In this document: positions 34,895-46,436 of the stretch, piece after piece
Layout of the letters: every line of letters begins with the position of its first letter
Position numbering within the stretch: position 1 is the first letter of the stretch
DNA from: Melitaea cinxia
Lineage: Eukaryota; Arthropoda; Insecta; Lepidoptera; Nymphalidae
DNA: 64,000 nt
Direction of reading: 5' to 3'
NCBI RefSeq assembly: GCF_905220565.1
Contig: NC_059415.1
Span: 2,152,001 to 2,216,000 of the forward strand
Notes under the pieces: model-generated
The model's database searches: none
What the model was told of the DNA's origin: nothing
The model's input: the letters and a program-made list of their open reading frames with translations, nothing else
Position numbers and translations under genes: made by a program

Positions 34895-35049
34895 ATTGCA
34901 AGACTTGCAAGACTCTTTCTGCAAGACCAAGACCAAGACCAAGACTGGGAGCGCAAGACCAAGACCAAGACCAAGACCAGGTGTATTGGCGCAAGACCAA
35001 GACCAAGACTGGCTAAGTCTCGTCTTGTTCTTGCATTTGGGCAACACTA
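34895..35049. repeat. Right hAT terminus: CAAGAC array plus inverted repeat
   Basis: Three blocks of AAGACCAAGACCAAGAC, each introduced by GCAAGACC, then CGTCTTGTTCTTGCATTTGG and CAACACTA at the end. Arrays in the same hexamer language at both ends of one element support common transposase recognition. The 78- and 87-codon frames here only translate this repeat. Confidence 0.75.
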
Positions 35050-35057
35050 AATCTATC

Positions 35058-35736
35058 CATAGTTTTATAAAGACGGGTAATAAAGAGGAGAAAAACATAT
35101 GCTTAGATATTTCCCTTTTTTTTAGTTTTTAGCTTATAATTTAAATTCTTAGAGTAAATGTATATGTGGTCATTATTTTAAAACATTTTTAATAAACGAA
35201 TATATTTAACACTTCATAATATTAAAACATTCGAACACCATCTTGTTTTCTTGTGACGTAATAAAACTACTTATAATTTCTACTTATATAAAAGATTATA
35301 TTTATTCCATTTTATTACTGAAAATAAACGAATGTGATAAATTAAGTCAGGACTGTTTATGCTTCACATTTGAGCGTCATATTTTTCTTTTTTTTTCAAA
35401 AACTTCATTCTCTTATTATTTAAGACGTCAAAATTCAAATTGCTAACCTACTTGGTGACACCCAAGAGATATTCATGAAACAATATAGTATGTGTGGAAA
35501 GTACTAAACTTTGTAAAGTGACAAGTTCGTTTGAAGGAAGGCGTGTTTAAAGTTAGTACGCGTCCCCAAGTTACTTAATCTTTGACCACATGGCGCCTCT
35601 TGGGCGGCGTTCAGAGCAATATCATCTTTGGTGGCGCTCACTCCGGAAAATATACACGTGCTTTTACTACTAATTCCTATTGTACATACAAATTTATTTA
35701 AATATATTAAGTTTCTTTGACTGAAATGAAGTTTCT
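35058..35736. other. AT-rich stretch, one mixed-composition islet
   Basis: No gene supported. The islet at 35555-35645 (ACATGGCGCCTCTTGGGCGG) has higher GC and may be an old repeat; I could not place it. Confidence 0.35.
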
Positions 35737-35830
35737 TTGAATGAAATGAAATGAAAACATTTATTTTGTCATAAGGTGATATACACACTTAACGAAAGTC
35801 AAAATAATGTCATTTACAAAAATAATAATA
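35737..35830 (-). repeat. LINE-type 3' tail on the minus strand
   Basis: GAAATGAAATGAAAACATTTATTT on the plus strand is the complement of an AAATAAATGTTTTCATTTCA tail with a TTTCA microsatellite end. Short and isolated; a 5'-truncated insertion is likely. Confidence 0.4.
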
Positions 35831-35972
35831 CAATTAATTTAAAAAATAAAAAAAAAACTCGACAATAATAAAAGAAGGAGTATTAGAGTAGAAGAATTTT
35901 ATGTATTAACCCTTTTACGTTTTCTCCTTTTGAAATATATGTCCCTTAGTAATAACTTAGTAATAACACTCT

Positions 35973-36239
35973 CCTGGTACGAAGGAAGTTCCTTCGGATA
36001 TTATAGAAGCAACACAATTTGAAAAAAAAATGTATTATTATTATTTTGTTTGATTTATTTTATTTTACGGTATTTGTTACTTTCGAAAATACTAAATTTC
36101 CTAAATACTTTTATGTACTTAATTAAAACTAATCAACAAAATTAAAAAAAAAATAAGAACTAGAATATATATAAAATACAATTTTTTTTTTAAATTGTGT
36201 TACTTCTATACTATCTGAAGGAACTTCGTTCTTACCTGG
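35973..36239. mobile_element. MITE with ~57-bp terminal inverted repeats
   Basis: The left arm (CCTGGTACGAAGGAAGTTCC, then TATAGAAGCAACACAATTTG) is mirrored at the right (AAATTGTGTTACTTCTATAC, then GAAGGAACTTCGTTCTTACC). The arms agree at most positions over about 57 bp and enclose an AT-rich core without coding sequence. Confidence 0.75.
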
Positions 36240-37569
36240 TGTCCCATGACACCACATAATTTTATTATTTATAGTGTTTCTGTGTAAGTAAAGTAACTAT
36301 TTAACTCTAAATATAAACCAATTATACCTCGAAAGATACATAGAGACAGCAAAAACCTAATAATACGATTTTGTTGGTATCCTTTTAGTTCGTAACCATA
36401 AAAATATCTCCCATTTAGTAATCAAAAAACGCTGACCAGAAGGCTGTCCTAATTAGGCGGTGCGATGAAAAACATTTTCTGCAACGATGAGCCATCAATT
36501 GGGGATTATGGGTGAGATTTAGATTACACGACTTGAACGATTACGATACGATATAATACTTAAAATTATTGACAAAGTCGTATTGATTAATATTTAAAGA
36601 AACTGGAACATGCATCAAGGTTTAATATGTTAAAGTTTTTCGTCATTCGTGGTATCTTTTCCAAATTTACGAAACTCTAATCCCTTTTTCAAATATGTTA
36701 ATGTCGATCAGTCGTCGAGCCTTTCTAATCGCAATCACTACGAAGATAGAACAATATTTCATAACTAATAATATTTTATATATAATAGATAACTCGGTGA
36801 ACTTCATATACAGGGGTTACTTGTATTTGTGAAAAATATGGACAAAAGATTTTCTGAACGCACTTGTAAATATTTAACAACAAAGTGACGATTTTTTTGA
36901 GAAAAGACATCAAATGTTTCTCAGCTAGGAATATTTAGTATGGAAAATTATATTTTCATTTTTACTCTTTCCCGTTACTTATTATTTATGTTTCTCACCT
37001 TTTAAACCTTCCCTGAACTTCCACAAATGTTAGCCAAATCGGTCCGGCCATGCTCGATTATTAGCGAGACAAACGAAAAACAATTATTCTTTATATATAG
37101 TAATTTTATAAATATATAATCACTCAATATTTTTTTATTATTTCTAGATACAAAAATTTCACATTTTGTTCATAATGTTGTGTAATATATTGTTTATATT
37201 TTTATATTCAACCTAACATAAATGCTATTTACTCTTTTATTCAATAAAATATTGAAAAATGTCAAACAGTGTCGTCTAGTGTAAAAGACCTTCACGTAAT
37301 CTTCAGAAAATTGCCTATTACATAGAAAAAGAAAATTAGGAATGTCTTGGTATGTGTTTACTGCATCTACTAATCGTCGAAAAATATCCATATCTATTAC
37401 AGACTATTAACACTGTTTTTCATTACAATTTAATAATTATTATGTATACATATAATACATACTACATATTAATGAAAAAGTGTGTATGTGCAATTCACAC
37501 ACGGCAGAAGAGAAACTTCTGAAAAGTCGTAGGAAGAGCGTTGCGATTTGTTCTACCAACGATGATCAC
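36240..37569. other. AT-rich DNA with one dispersed-repeat scrap
   Basis: 36770-37110 holds AGATAACTCGGTGAACTTCA and AAATCGGTCCGGCCATGCTC, typical of lepidopteran interspersed repeats. The rest is unrecognised. Confidence 0.35.
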
Positions 37570-37820
37570 GGTAATTTTTTCATCGACCTACGTTGTATTA
37601 TACACACACACACACACACACACACACTTTTCACAGGGTGTATTGCGTTTAATGATTTTAGTTTTATTCAAAAGCTGATAATTGTCTTATTGTCCCTATT
37701 TAAATTAAGAGCTGATGACTCATTTTTGAGTAACCTTTGATAACGCGTATTTACTTCTGTATTTTTTCATTTACTTACGTTATATTACTTGTCGATGTAA
37801 TTAGGAGTCGGTTTATTCAG
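37570..37820 (-). repeat. AACCGACTTC repeat fragment with (CA)n
   Basis: TTTTTTCATCGACCTACGTTGTATTA and TTACTTGTCGATGTAATTAG then AGTCGGTTT are reverse complements of the left part of the element at 6045. A (CA)n microsatellite occupies 37601-37627. Degraded copy. Confidence 0.5.
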
Positions 37821-38278
37821 TTTTAAAATTTGCTCCAACGGACTATTCAATACATAACATACCTATTATATATTCGTTCTTTTATCTATACAACAAATAT
37901 TTAGTTAAAGAGCCATAATGCTTCCGTAGGTTATAATTTATCACCTTACCGTATATCCGCGGAATAAATAATAAAGGCGCAAATCCCTGTGAGGAATATA
38001 GAACGCTACCGGTACGAATTTCGTATTCGCTATCCAACGAGTTAGAATCGTACCGAGCGACACCAGAAGCTTTGAACTTTGTATTATTTATGACTGTTTT
38101 ATGGATGGTCGTACGAATTTTTGTTACATGCCTGTCTGGAAATGAGGTTTTATTTAAAAGGTAATTTTCTTTGTCAATGTTTGTGTCATATGAATATGTG
38201 TGTACCGTGTAAAAAGTAAAAATACTAAAAATCGGTGTCCGTGTTTGTTAACATGACTGTGTGTGTCTGTATTATAAT

Positions 38279-38450
38279 TGCGCTTCAGCCTGTAATGTCC
38301 CACTGCTGGGCTCTTTCCCCATGTAGGAGAAGGATCCACTACGCTTCTCCAATGCAGGTTGGCGAATATATTCCCTACGGTGAGTAACGATCGCTATCAG
38401 GTGTACATGATAACAACCGGGACCGACGGCTTAACGTGCTCTCCGAAGCA
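38279..38450 (-). mobile_element. tRNA-derived SINE, 5'-truncated, with target duplication (copy D)
   Basis: Carries the RTE-type tail (complement of CTTCAGCCTGTAATGTCCCA) and body to TTAACGTGCTCTCCGAAGCA, but lacks the tRNA head. The exact 9-bp duplication TATTATAAT flanks it (38270-38278 and 38451-38459). The truncated but duplicated structure shows insertion by target-primed reverse transcription. Confidence 0.85.
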
Positions 38451-38459
38451 TATTATAAT

Positions 38460-38889
38460 GTAACAAATATATAGAAAATAGGGATCGCTGTATTTTAGTT
38501 TAAGGGTGAATCTATTGTGGAAACGGTTTCGCTCGTCTATATACAAATACATACTAAAAACCATTTTTATTTCTAGTCTAGGATTATTTATTGCTAGACA
38601 TTTTCTTGCGTTGCTGGAAACAAGTGATTGTTGTGTGTACTTTTAGCGGTTACAGGTTCATGGTTGTTAATGGTTTCTCAGGGTTTCGGATGACTATCAA
38701 CAAAACTAAAACATGACATTTATATAAAATTCATTCATCTAACAGTCAGAAAGACATGATAACCTCTCTCATGTCAGCTATACGAAGTTGTCGGTGAGAG
38801 ATCACTATTAGTAATAAGACCGCCTTTGCTGGTTTATACATTAAAATCTTGTTATTTTCTTTAATGTAACTAAAAATGCACAACAAAGC
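38460..38889. other. Unannotated AT-rich stretch
   Basis: No recognisable repeat and no supported gene. Confidence 0.35.
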
Positions 38890-39082
38890 ATTTTTTTATA
38901 CGAAAAGGACGGCAAATAAGCGTATGACTCACCTGAAAGTAAGTGGTTACTGTAGTCTATCGACAATTCAAAAGCGAGTTGCCGCCTCTACCCCCAACCC
39001 GCCCCAGGATCTCTGGCCACCTTACTCATCGCTGGAAAACCTCACTTCTTAGGAACAGTATTATTTAGCTGTGATCGAAAAT
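38890..39082 (-). repeat. GATCACAGC-family LINE-like fragment
   Basis: The reverse complement reads GATCACAGCTAAATAATACT, GATGAGTAAGGTGGCCAGAG, GGTAGAGGCGGCAACTCGC and CAGGTGAGTCATACGC, matching the order at 22478-22670. Non-coding, diverged. Confidence 0.5.
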
Positions 39083-40579
39083 AAATAAATAAATGAAATA
39101 TAGTTCTGAAAATAGAGTGATTACCGAAGTTCAAAGCTTTATAGATAGCACGAAAGCTGTCGATATCAGGTGTAAACTTTCACCCGTGACGCGGGCTCCA
39201 TCGGGAATGGAGCCCGACGCGTTTAGGATTCCGCCAAATGGAATATAAAACCCTCGAATTTGAAACTGGAACTTCGTTGGCTAAATACGGAATATCGTGG
39301 AGTTTATTTCGAATTTCTGTACACAATTTCATATAATTGCGATTGTGTATTGTTTTATTTGTTTTTTTTTTTTTTTTGTAGCGTTAACATAAACAAACAG
39401 CGAAAACCGATTAAATTACACAAAAAAAAATTTGGTTATATTTAACAAATAAGAATTAATTTTAAATTGCCATCATATGGTTAAGTAAAAATACATTTTA
39501 AAGCTTATTCAGCTAAGTCCATTTTTGTTTGTAAAAGAATTTTTAACAGGAGACATTGAAGAACAGTACAATCAGACCACTTTAATCGATTTCTTCAATC
39601 ACTCGACTAATTACGATTCGTGAGTCTGAATCTAAAATTGTAAATGATTCTGATTTTCTCCATTGTTTAAATTTTCTATGCTTAAATACATCGAATTAAG
39701 CTCCGGTTTTTCCTACGTGAAGAAAAATGTCTATGTATGTGATATAAATGAATAAATACTAGCTGATACAGCAAATAAAAAAATATATTTTTTGCAATAT
39801 ATGAAAAAACAAACCGGATTTAAAACCTCTTAGAATCTTGAAATGTTTAACCGTGTACTGTAAGCAATTTAATTTAATTCATTGCAAGACACTGCAATTC
39901 ATAGTATTTATCATTCTGTTTACCTAACCGTGTCCTAATCCCGTAAAATACACATGTCACTTACTAAAAATAACTGTAGCAAAAGATAATATTCTAAAAA
40001 TTATTATATTTAAGCATTTAAGCTTCGACTTCGTACAACAGAATAGAGAATGAACATTAATTATACTATTAACATCACCTCTAGAATGTAAATAAAATGT
40101 ACACTAGAATTTAAGTTAACCCTCCATGAATACAATAGGAGAAGTACAAGTTTTCAAACATTTTTTAAGCATTGATTGCTATGACAACGCTTGCTTTTGT
40201 ATGTGTTTCCAGTGTTCATTCCTTGTCTTGTTACTTGTAAGCATCTCATTAATTAATTTATTTTTCTTTATTGGTTTACCAACAACTGGTAAACTAACGG
40301 TAATAAACGAGTGCACAATTCCTTAAAGGTAAACCCCACATGCAAGATTAACAAAAATGAATTGTTGTTACTTTAACATATTATTAACATAATAAATAAC
40401 TTTAAATTTACTCCACTTATTACAATTTTTGTTATGTTATTTTTTTTTTTTTTTTTCATGATGGTCCGTTAACCATCACAGGCGAATATTTTAAATATAA
40501 AATAAATCGAGCACACGAAAGACTCAGTGTCAGCCTTGATAGGAACTTTGACGTGGTGTCAAATCACGCGTTTTGTCCT
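39083..40579. other. AT-rich stretch without identifiable features
   Basis: About 1.5 kb. Short frames at 39260 and 40126 are hydrophobic AT-driven translations without motifs. Confidence 0.4.
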
Positions 40580-40584
40580 TTAAG

Positions 40585-41160
40585 CCATATTAGCTCTTGT
40601 ACAGCATTGAATTCCAAAGTAACAAATTTTTTGTCTGCCGCCCATACATAATGGATTAAGTTTAAATTGGTTTCCTTACTAGTACACGATATAGAATCCT
40701 TGTTGGTCTCCCCATCATGCCTCGGATAGCACCTAACGATATCGGCCCTGAATGTAACCATAGACACCAGGTGGCAATCCTTACTCATAGTAGTTATTAT
40801 ATCATCATCATCATCATCACAGCAGCCTTCGCAGTCCTCTACTGGACATAGGCCTCTACAAGTTCACGCCAAAAATGGCGTGAACTCGTGTGTTTTGCCC
40901 ATACCACCTGGTCACCACGCTGGGCAGGTGGATTGGTGACCGCAGGGCTGGCTTTGTCGCACCGAAGACGCTACTGCCCCGTCCTCTGTCTTCGGCCTGT
41001 GTATATCAAAGTCAGCAGTTGGATACTTTTTAAGTTCCAAGGTAGTAGTGGAATTGTGTTATCCCTTATTCTTAGTAATATATGTATATCAGCAACATCG
41101 CAGTGGATCAGCATAGTAGATAAAGCCGATGTCCAGCAGTGGAATATTACAAGCTGAATC
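40585..41160 (+). mobile_element. tRNA-derived SINE interrupted by another SINE
   Basis: The first part (40685-40797) has TCTCCCCATCATGCCTCGGA and ends GGCAATCCTTACTCATAGTAG. The second part (41075-41160) continues with ATCGCAGTGGATCAGC and the tail GATGTCCAGCAGTGG ... CAAGCTGAATC. In the uninterrupted SINE these are adjacent. A minus-strand GTGTGGCTAC-type SINE sits in between, so the tRNA-derived copy is older. Confidence 0.7.
40803..41070 (-). mobile_element. GTGTGGCTAC-type SINE, 5'-truncated, nested
   Basis: The minus-strand tail (complement of ATCATCATCATCATCACAGC and TACTGGACATAGGCCTCTAC) and body run to TGTTATCCCTTA and stop short of the GTGTGGCTAC head. It lies inside the tRNA-derived SINE. 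Both families use similar tails, yet one has inserted in the other. Confidence 0.75.
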
Positions 41161-41814
41161 AACCAAATCGAAAAATCAAGCAAAGGCTGGTATAATTAAA
41201 AAAGATTTAGAGATCCTTACTTAACAAAACTTAAAAGCATCAAAGCATAACATAAGTTCTGAGTATAATAATTTTGACATTATTTTTATATAAATATTTG
41301 TATATATAAAACGCTTTAAAGGTATCACGCTCTTAAGAATAATCTAGAACACTCGTCCTACATATAAATGTTAAATCATAACAGAAACTCAGCGTAGACA
41401 ACGTGTGCCACCTCGAGCGATCGTGCTTTGAACTTAAATGTAGCTTTTGAGTCATTTAATATTTTATTCTGTCGTACAATATAATATATATCATTTTATA
41501 TTACAAAACAATTCTAACATAAAAGCGTGTTTATGCTTCCATTAAAAAGAAAAGTCTACAAAGTAATAATGTCACAACGAGTGCCATATAATGTGTTTGT
41601 CAACTTTGTTGTCGGTATCAAAACAAAATAAGTTAAGGATCAAATGAAAATGCCTACTATATGCCAAATATCACAATTAGCATCAACAATTTTACTTATT
41701 TAGGGCTTACTGTGGTTGTCATTTTTAAATTACAATATTTTGGAGACGTTGTATACGCAATGGAGACCATGATGACAGGTTTGTGGTCCGGTGGCGTCAT
41801 CATAAAATATACTA
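41161..41814. other. AT-rich stretch without identifiable features
   Basis: No supported gene. The 76-codon frame at 41661-41891 runs into the tRNA-like repeat, and its C-terminal part is repeat sequence. Confidence 0.4.
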
Positions 41815-42235
41815 AAAGTCTACGATTTTATTTTTATGTTACCCACACATTAGGAGTTCTAAACATTTTTGAATATCATATCAAAAATTGACCGCTCCAG
41901 CGGGGTTCGAACCCGCGTCTCCGACTGACCGTGTCGGCGCTCTAGCCAATTAAGCTATGGAACGATGCACCCGCTAGTTCGAAATTTGTGATATGATGAT
42001 TTTTATATTCGGTTTAAGCAAACCGTGGCGCCGTCTATAGTGAGCTCTTTACAGAAACCCGTAACTATTCAAAGTTTCATATTACCATGAAAATCTTTGA
42101 CAGGAGATGACAGCATGCTATTTTTAATATCTACGATTTTATTAGTAATAATATTATTACGATTTTAGTAAAAATATTTTATTTAAAAATGTTTAGAATT
42201 CCTAATGTGTGGGTAACACAAAAATAAAATGGAAC
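41815..42235 (-). mobile_element. tRNA-like repeat element, second copy
   Basis: The minus strand carries the same middle block (complement of GCACCACGG... as GGCGCCGTCTATAGTGAGCT at 42028) and the tRNA-like unit as at 16556-16955. Both ends carry the AAAAATGTTTAGAATTCC / CCTAATGTGTGGGTAAC unit. Here the two end copies are inverted (41835-41880 against 42184-42226), whereas at 16.5 kb they are direct. TCTACGATTTTATT occurs on both sides (41818, 42131), but part of it belongs to the repeat itself. Confidence 0.7.
41892..41964 (-). tRNA. tRNA-like cloverleaf in a repeat (probably not functional)
   Basis: The 73-base sequence has the same stems and the same anticodon loop ACGGTCA (C at position 33, GGT) as the copy at 16805-16877. 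The only clear difference is in the T loop (TTCGAAC). Conservation of all stems in two separated copies suggests the structure matters, probably as an internal pol III promoter (box A TAGCTTAATTGG, box B GGTTCGAACCC). Confidence 0.55.
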
Positions 42236-44029
42236 ATCCATATATTTCGTGATGTGAAATTTCACTAGTCGCCTGAAGATTTGATGAAATTCAATCTTAA
42301 GTCTGCGTGTAAACGGAACCAGGATATCGAATTTGTCAATTTCAAAGGGCACCAGTGGCAAAAATTATGAATAAACTCCGTGCACCTACTGCAAAACATG
42401 ACTTTTCATATTTTATTTTGAAGCTCTTTATCACAAGCAACGTCAACATTCTTACTTAACTTAAAAGCCTGTCAGCAAACTATGAACTCGAATTTTTGTG
42501 TTTTTCTGTAACTTTAGATTTAGTTTATGTTGCTTATATCTTAAAAAAATATTTTATCTATACGTACGTACGCACCAACCATAACATCGTTTGCCTACGT
42601 TCATCGATTTTCTAGAAATAGACCTTGAGCACGAACTTAAAACCATTGCGGTTCAACGCTACCACATTCCAGCGATTGCCAACGACCTGCTAAAGGTTGT
42701 CCTCCTGGTAGAGGATCTGCTGAAATTCCACTCCACTTTCAGTACGATTTGCCATTCTAGCTCCTTGGGATTCCAACACCTAGACATTTTAGCAACTAGT
42801 TCTTACATCCAAGAGTATATAACATATTAGCATTCATGTTCACGACCCTTGAACATATTAAAACTATAGCAATCATGTCGATTCCTATAGTTCTTCTACG
42901 ACTACCCTCATTTTTGTTTTTGAAGCAGATTCCTGTCCACATTGCTGCTTGATTATTATTTATATGTTGGTATTGATTATCATGAAACAGAAGGGACATA
43001 CTCCATTTAATTATTTTTCCCGTTTTCCTCAAATTTATAAATAATGCGAATACTCCATCAAAATTTTGCAATAAATAAAAGCATTGAGTGTCTAACTTTT
43101 ACGCTATTTTTGTGACATATATACCATTAAATACAGTCAGTGCCTTATCTACCCAAACAAAAAAATATATTATTTACAATATATGGATTTATATATAAAT
43201 ATAAATATTATTATCAAACTGATACTCCGACATCACTTCTAGTTTACCGCCAAATTGCCAGTTTGCGGAAACGTCAAGTGTCTTTCAATTCGAATCGACA
43301 GGATGGGGTTAATTAACAAGCGAGACAAACATATAAAGATTTACCGAGCTAGTAAGAGATAGAAAATGTTTGGTAGCGTCAACTAATTAAAAAGTGAGAC
43401 AGATATATACAGACGCTAAATGTAAGAACGGGAGAGATAGCTCTCTAGTTCCAATTCCCAGCCGATACTGTCTAGTTGAGTATGCGATCTAATTTGACGT
43501 ACGGTTTATTGTTGACGTTAATTGTTACTTTTTAAAGTACATAGTACTATATAAAAGGGTTCTACTTTCAAGTTCTTTTTTTAAATTTGTTTTTACTTTT
43601 TTATTGCGTTTGTTAAAAAGATTTTTATGACAAAAAATTTAAAAATCAAATCAAATGATTAAGTAATTGAAAGAAAATATATACAAAAATGTAATAAAAA
43701 TTGTTAGCGCAGTTAATAAATAATTGGGTTATTCAATTCATTTCAACTAGCCGACAAACGACAAATTAGTTTCAATCACTATACTTTATCTGTCCTTTCT
43801 CCTGCCACCCTTTTCTTAGAAGAAAAAATACCTAAAGCCATTTTAGATCCATGTAGATAAATTACTTTTTAACGGTTTCAGATCATTTAGTTAAGGTAGG
43901 GTTACAAGGGTTAAGTTAATGATAAAATCCTCTTTGAATCAACTTTTAAATTTCTTGTTGCTGTGCCAAGGCCCTCCTACAGGAAGGCACTCATTATAGG
44001 AAAGAGTTGTAGCTAAATTAACGTTGCTC
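42236..44029. other. Mostly unrecognised; one GC-richer block
   Basis: 42590-42790 is clearly less AT-rich (CTGCTAAAGGTTGTCCTCCT, GGTAGAGGATCTGCTGAAAT) and could be the decayed remnant of a coding sequence, on either strand. I could not assign it. The remainder is AT-rich. Confidence 0.35.
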
Positions 44030-44225
44030 GAGTGTAGCTTGGAGGACTATTTCCCTACTATACGTGTCATTATCTCTTACTTATCTAATATCTATGATAA
44101 TAACCAGGACCGATTGAAACACGTCTCTCCGAAGCACCGTAGATAAGAATAGTCTGAAAAACAAGAATTGAACAATTGGCCATTACTCCTGGTACAACCA
44201 GAACGGTTATCAAAAGCTTGTTTAA
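44030..44225 (-). repeat. Degraded tRNA-derived SINE
   Basis: TATTTCCCTACTATACGTG, ATGATAATAACCAGGACCG, CTCTCCGAAGCACCG and a head-like GAATTGAACAATTGGCC keep the order of the 53 kb SINE (minus strand) with many changes and gaps. Confidence 0.45.
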
Positions 44226-46436
44226 GTTCAAAAAACGACTTCAGTTTAATAAAATATGTAATTACGACAATTAACTACTTTAAATGTGTAAAAATGCATT
44301 TTACTAAGAACTCCAACGTCTTTTAGCCAATGACAGTTCGCCGCAAGGTTCAACAAATGAGACTTTTCAATATTTATTTAATAAATATTCGAGACGGCAA
44401 TCAGACCTAAACTCGGGGCGACGAAACTTGGAGCTCATTACTATATTGGATGAGGCAACGGCGATGAAAAGAACAGAATTAATAATAATTTGACGAGAAG
44501 TTGACGTATGACTGGCACATATTTGTATGGGTCATATAAATGTATGTCGGACTCCGAAATTCAATATGTTTCCTTAAACCCTCCCAACGTTGACTGTGGC
44601 ATGTTGTTATACTTAGCTGTATACAAACGAGAAACATAAGATTAAACTCCATAAAGTATGTACCATATACAAGTTAGAATTACAAATTCACCTATTGATT
44701 CTTTTCACAATATAATTGAGAGAAAAAAAAAAATTGGTTGCCTGTAAAGTCGGTATATGGGCGAAAGTTTTACGTGACAACGACTTTGAGTGGTAAAATA
44801 ATTTTAATGTGAATATTCATTCGTATAGTAGGAAGAAGGATGAAATAATAGTAACAATTTAAAACATTTATTTATACAAAGAATTATATTTAAAACATTA
44901 ATTTATACAAAGAATCTCGCATTGAATTTCATTCACTTTTTATGTGATGTCTCTCTCGCTCTTAGGCGGGCTAACCATGCCCGAGTGGAAGGGACGCGTG
45001 CCTCTCACTCGCTCTCATTGTGAGCGCATAACGTGAGCGGAGCGTAACGCAGTTTCTTGAAGTGTCACCCGGCAAACCAATTTATAAGACGTTGTCACGT
45101 CAAAAAAAATATGCTTGGTTCCTATTTGACTGTGTTTGTGAGACAGACAAAGGATAAATACTTAAACTTATAGTTAATTTATCTAGTATTCTTGAAACAT
45201 TGCAGTCATATCCATCGCAACTGCCATCGGCTTGATTAAGCCTGCGTAAAAATTCGCAGCCAATACCAGAATATGGTTTTAGTTAGCGCATTTGTTTTTT
45301 GAAGAAAACTAACATTTGTGAATATTTTTCAAATAGTAAATAAAAATATGGAATTAAGATACTATTATCCATTCGATTCACAGATTATTTGCAATTTTAC
45401 TTGAACTAACACTTGTGTAAAAAGCAGACAAAATAAATATACCATAGGCATCTGAGTCTAAGATTCTTTTACCCGGCTGTAGTACATTAACAGCCTAATT
45501 CATTTATTTTCGTCTTGGGTAGCTTTGGTTTTTAGATACATACATATATCCTTCTCTTCTAGATGTTTTTGGAAATATGCGCCGATCTTTAAATAAAAAT
45601 ATTTCATTAAAAACAAAAATGTACCTATAAAAATGTAGTAGGATCGCTTGATTAAACAAACATCCTTTTTGGTTAGGTATTTTGGATTAAAATACGACCA
45701 ATAATAATATATACTATTATACATTATGTAACATTACACATATAGTAACATCTTTTGCCAATTAATTTTCATGATGACAGAATATATACAAAGAGTTATT
45801 ATATATATCTACAAAGAGTTAATGATTTATTGCTTAATTTGTTGATTTGTTGATTGATATTTGCTAAATAGCAGTAAGTAGTACTTGCTACCACTCCTAT
45901 ATGGAGAGAATTGAGAGTAGAGACGATACTCTTACATGGAAAAAGAGGCCTATGTTTATATTAATAATAATACCGTATCCGAATCGCAATATAACTCCGA
46001 GCGTAAGGGGGAGAGAACTCAAATTAGCTGAATGCGAAATACTTGCAAAATCAACTGTGCCTTTGACGTCTTCCGTCTGCCTCTTGCCAAATACCCGCTA
46101 ATAGATATATTTTGTTTGCGATCGGCTCTTTTTACGTCGTTATCTTAACGAACTACGCTCCATTTTGTTCGATAGTTTCGAAAGTCTTACGAAAGTTTGA
46201 AACGGAAAATTTTTCAAACGAACTCACTTTAAAATGTTTACATTACGCTCGTCGTCAAATTGGAACGTTTTTATTAGAAAAAAATATCTTGCACAAATAA
46301 AAATATCATTTACTTTTTTTTTTGCTTAAGTTTATCTTCTATATCTAGCAATATTATGTAATTAATACAAAATAATACAAAATATAATGACATTAATGTG
46401 TGTTCAAAGCTGTTTACATTTTTGAAGCCCTGAAGC
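44226..46436. other. AT-rich stretch with one GC-richer islet
   Basis: 44945-45085 is GC-richer (GGCGGGCTAACCATGCCCGA, GCGTGCCTCTCACTCGCTCT) and may be an old repeat; no product can be named. CATGGAAAAAGAGGCCTATG at 45936 is a SINE-tail scrap. Frames at 45901 and 46112 are not supported. Confidence 0.35.

Larger units (their letters stand above)
30767..35049 (+). mobile_element. Complete hAT-superfamily DNA transposon
   Basis: A 4283-bp element. It is flanked by the exact 8-bp duplication AATCTATC (30759-30766 and 35050-35057), the hallmark length for hAT. Both ends carry TAGTGTTGCCCAAAT as terminal inverted repeats (30767-30781; complement at 35035-35049). Subterminal arrays of GTCTTG/CAAGAC lie inside each end. 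A two-exon transposase gene with no stop or frameshift lies at 32093-34471. A run of ATACCATAAACAT-like repeats lies at 31054-31137. Cut-and-paste transposition would be carried out by the encoded transposase in the nucleus. All cis and trans parts look present, so it may still be mobile. Confidence 0.93.

Noticed and set aside
34835..35132. Repeat proteins on both strands at the hAT right end
   Set aside because: They translate the CAAGAC subterminal array.
41661..41891. 76-codon frame sharing VTHTLG with 42179-42361
   Set aside because: The shared peptide is the translated end unit of the tRNA-like element (inverted copies), not a protein.
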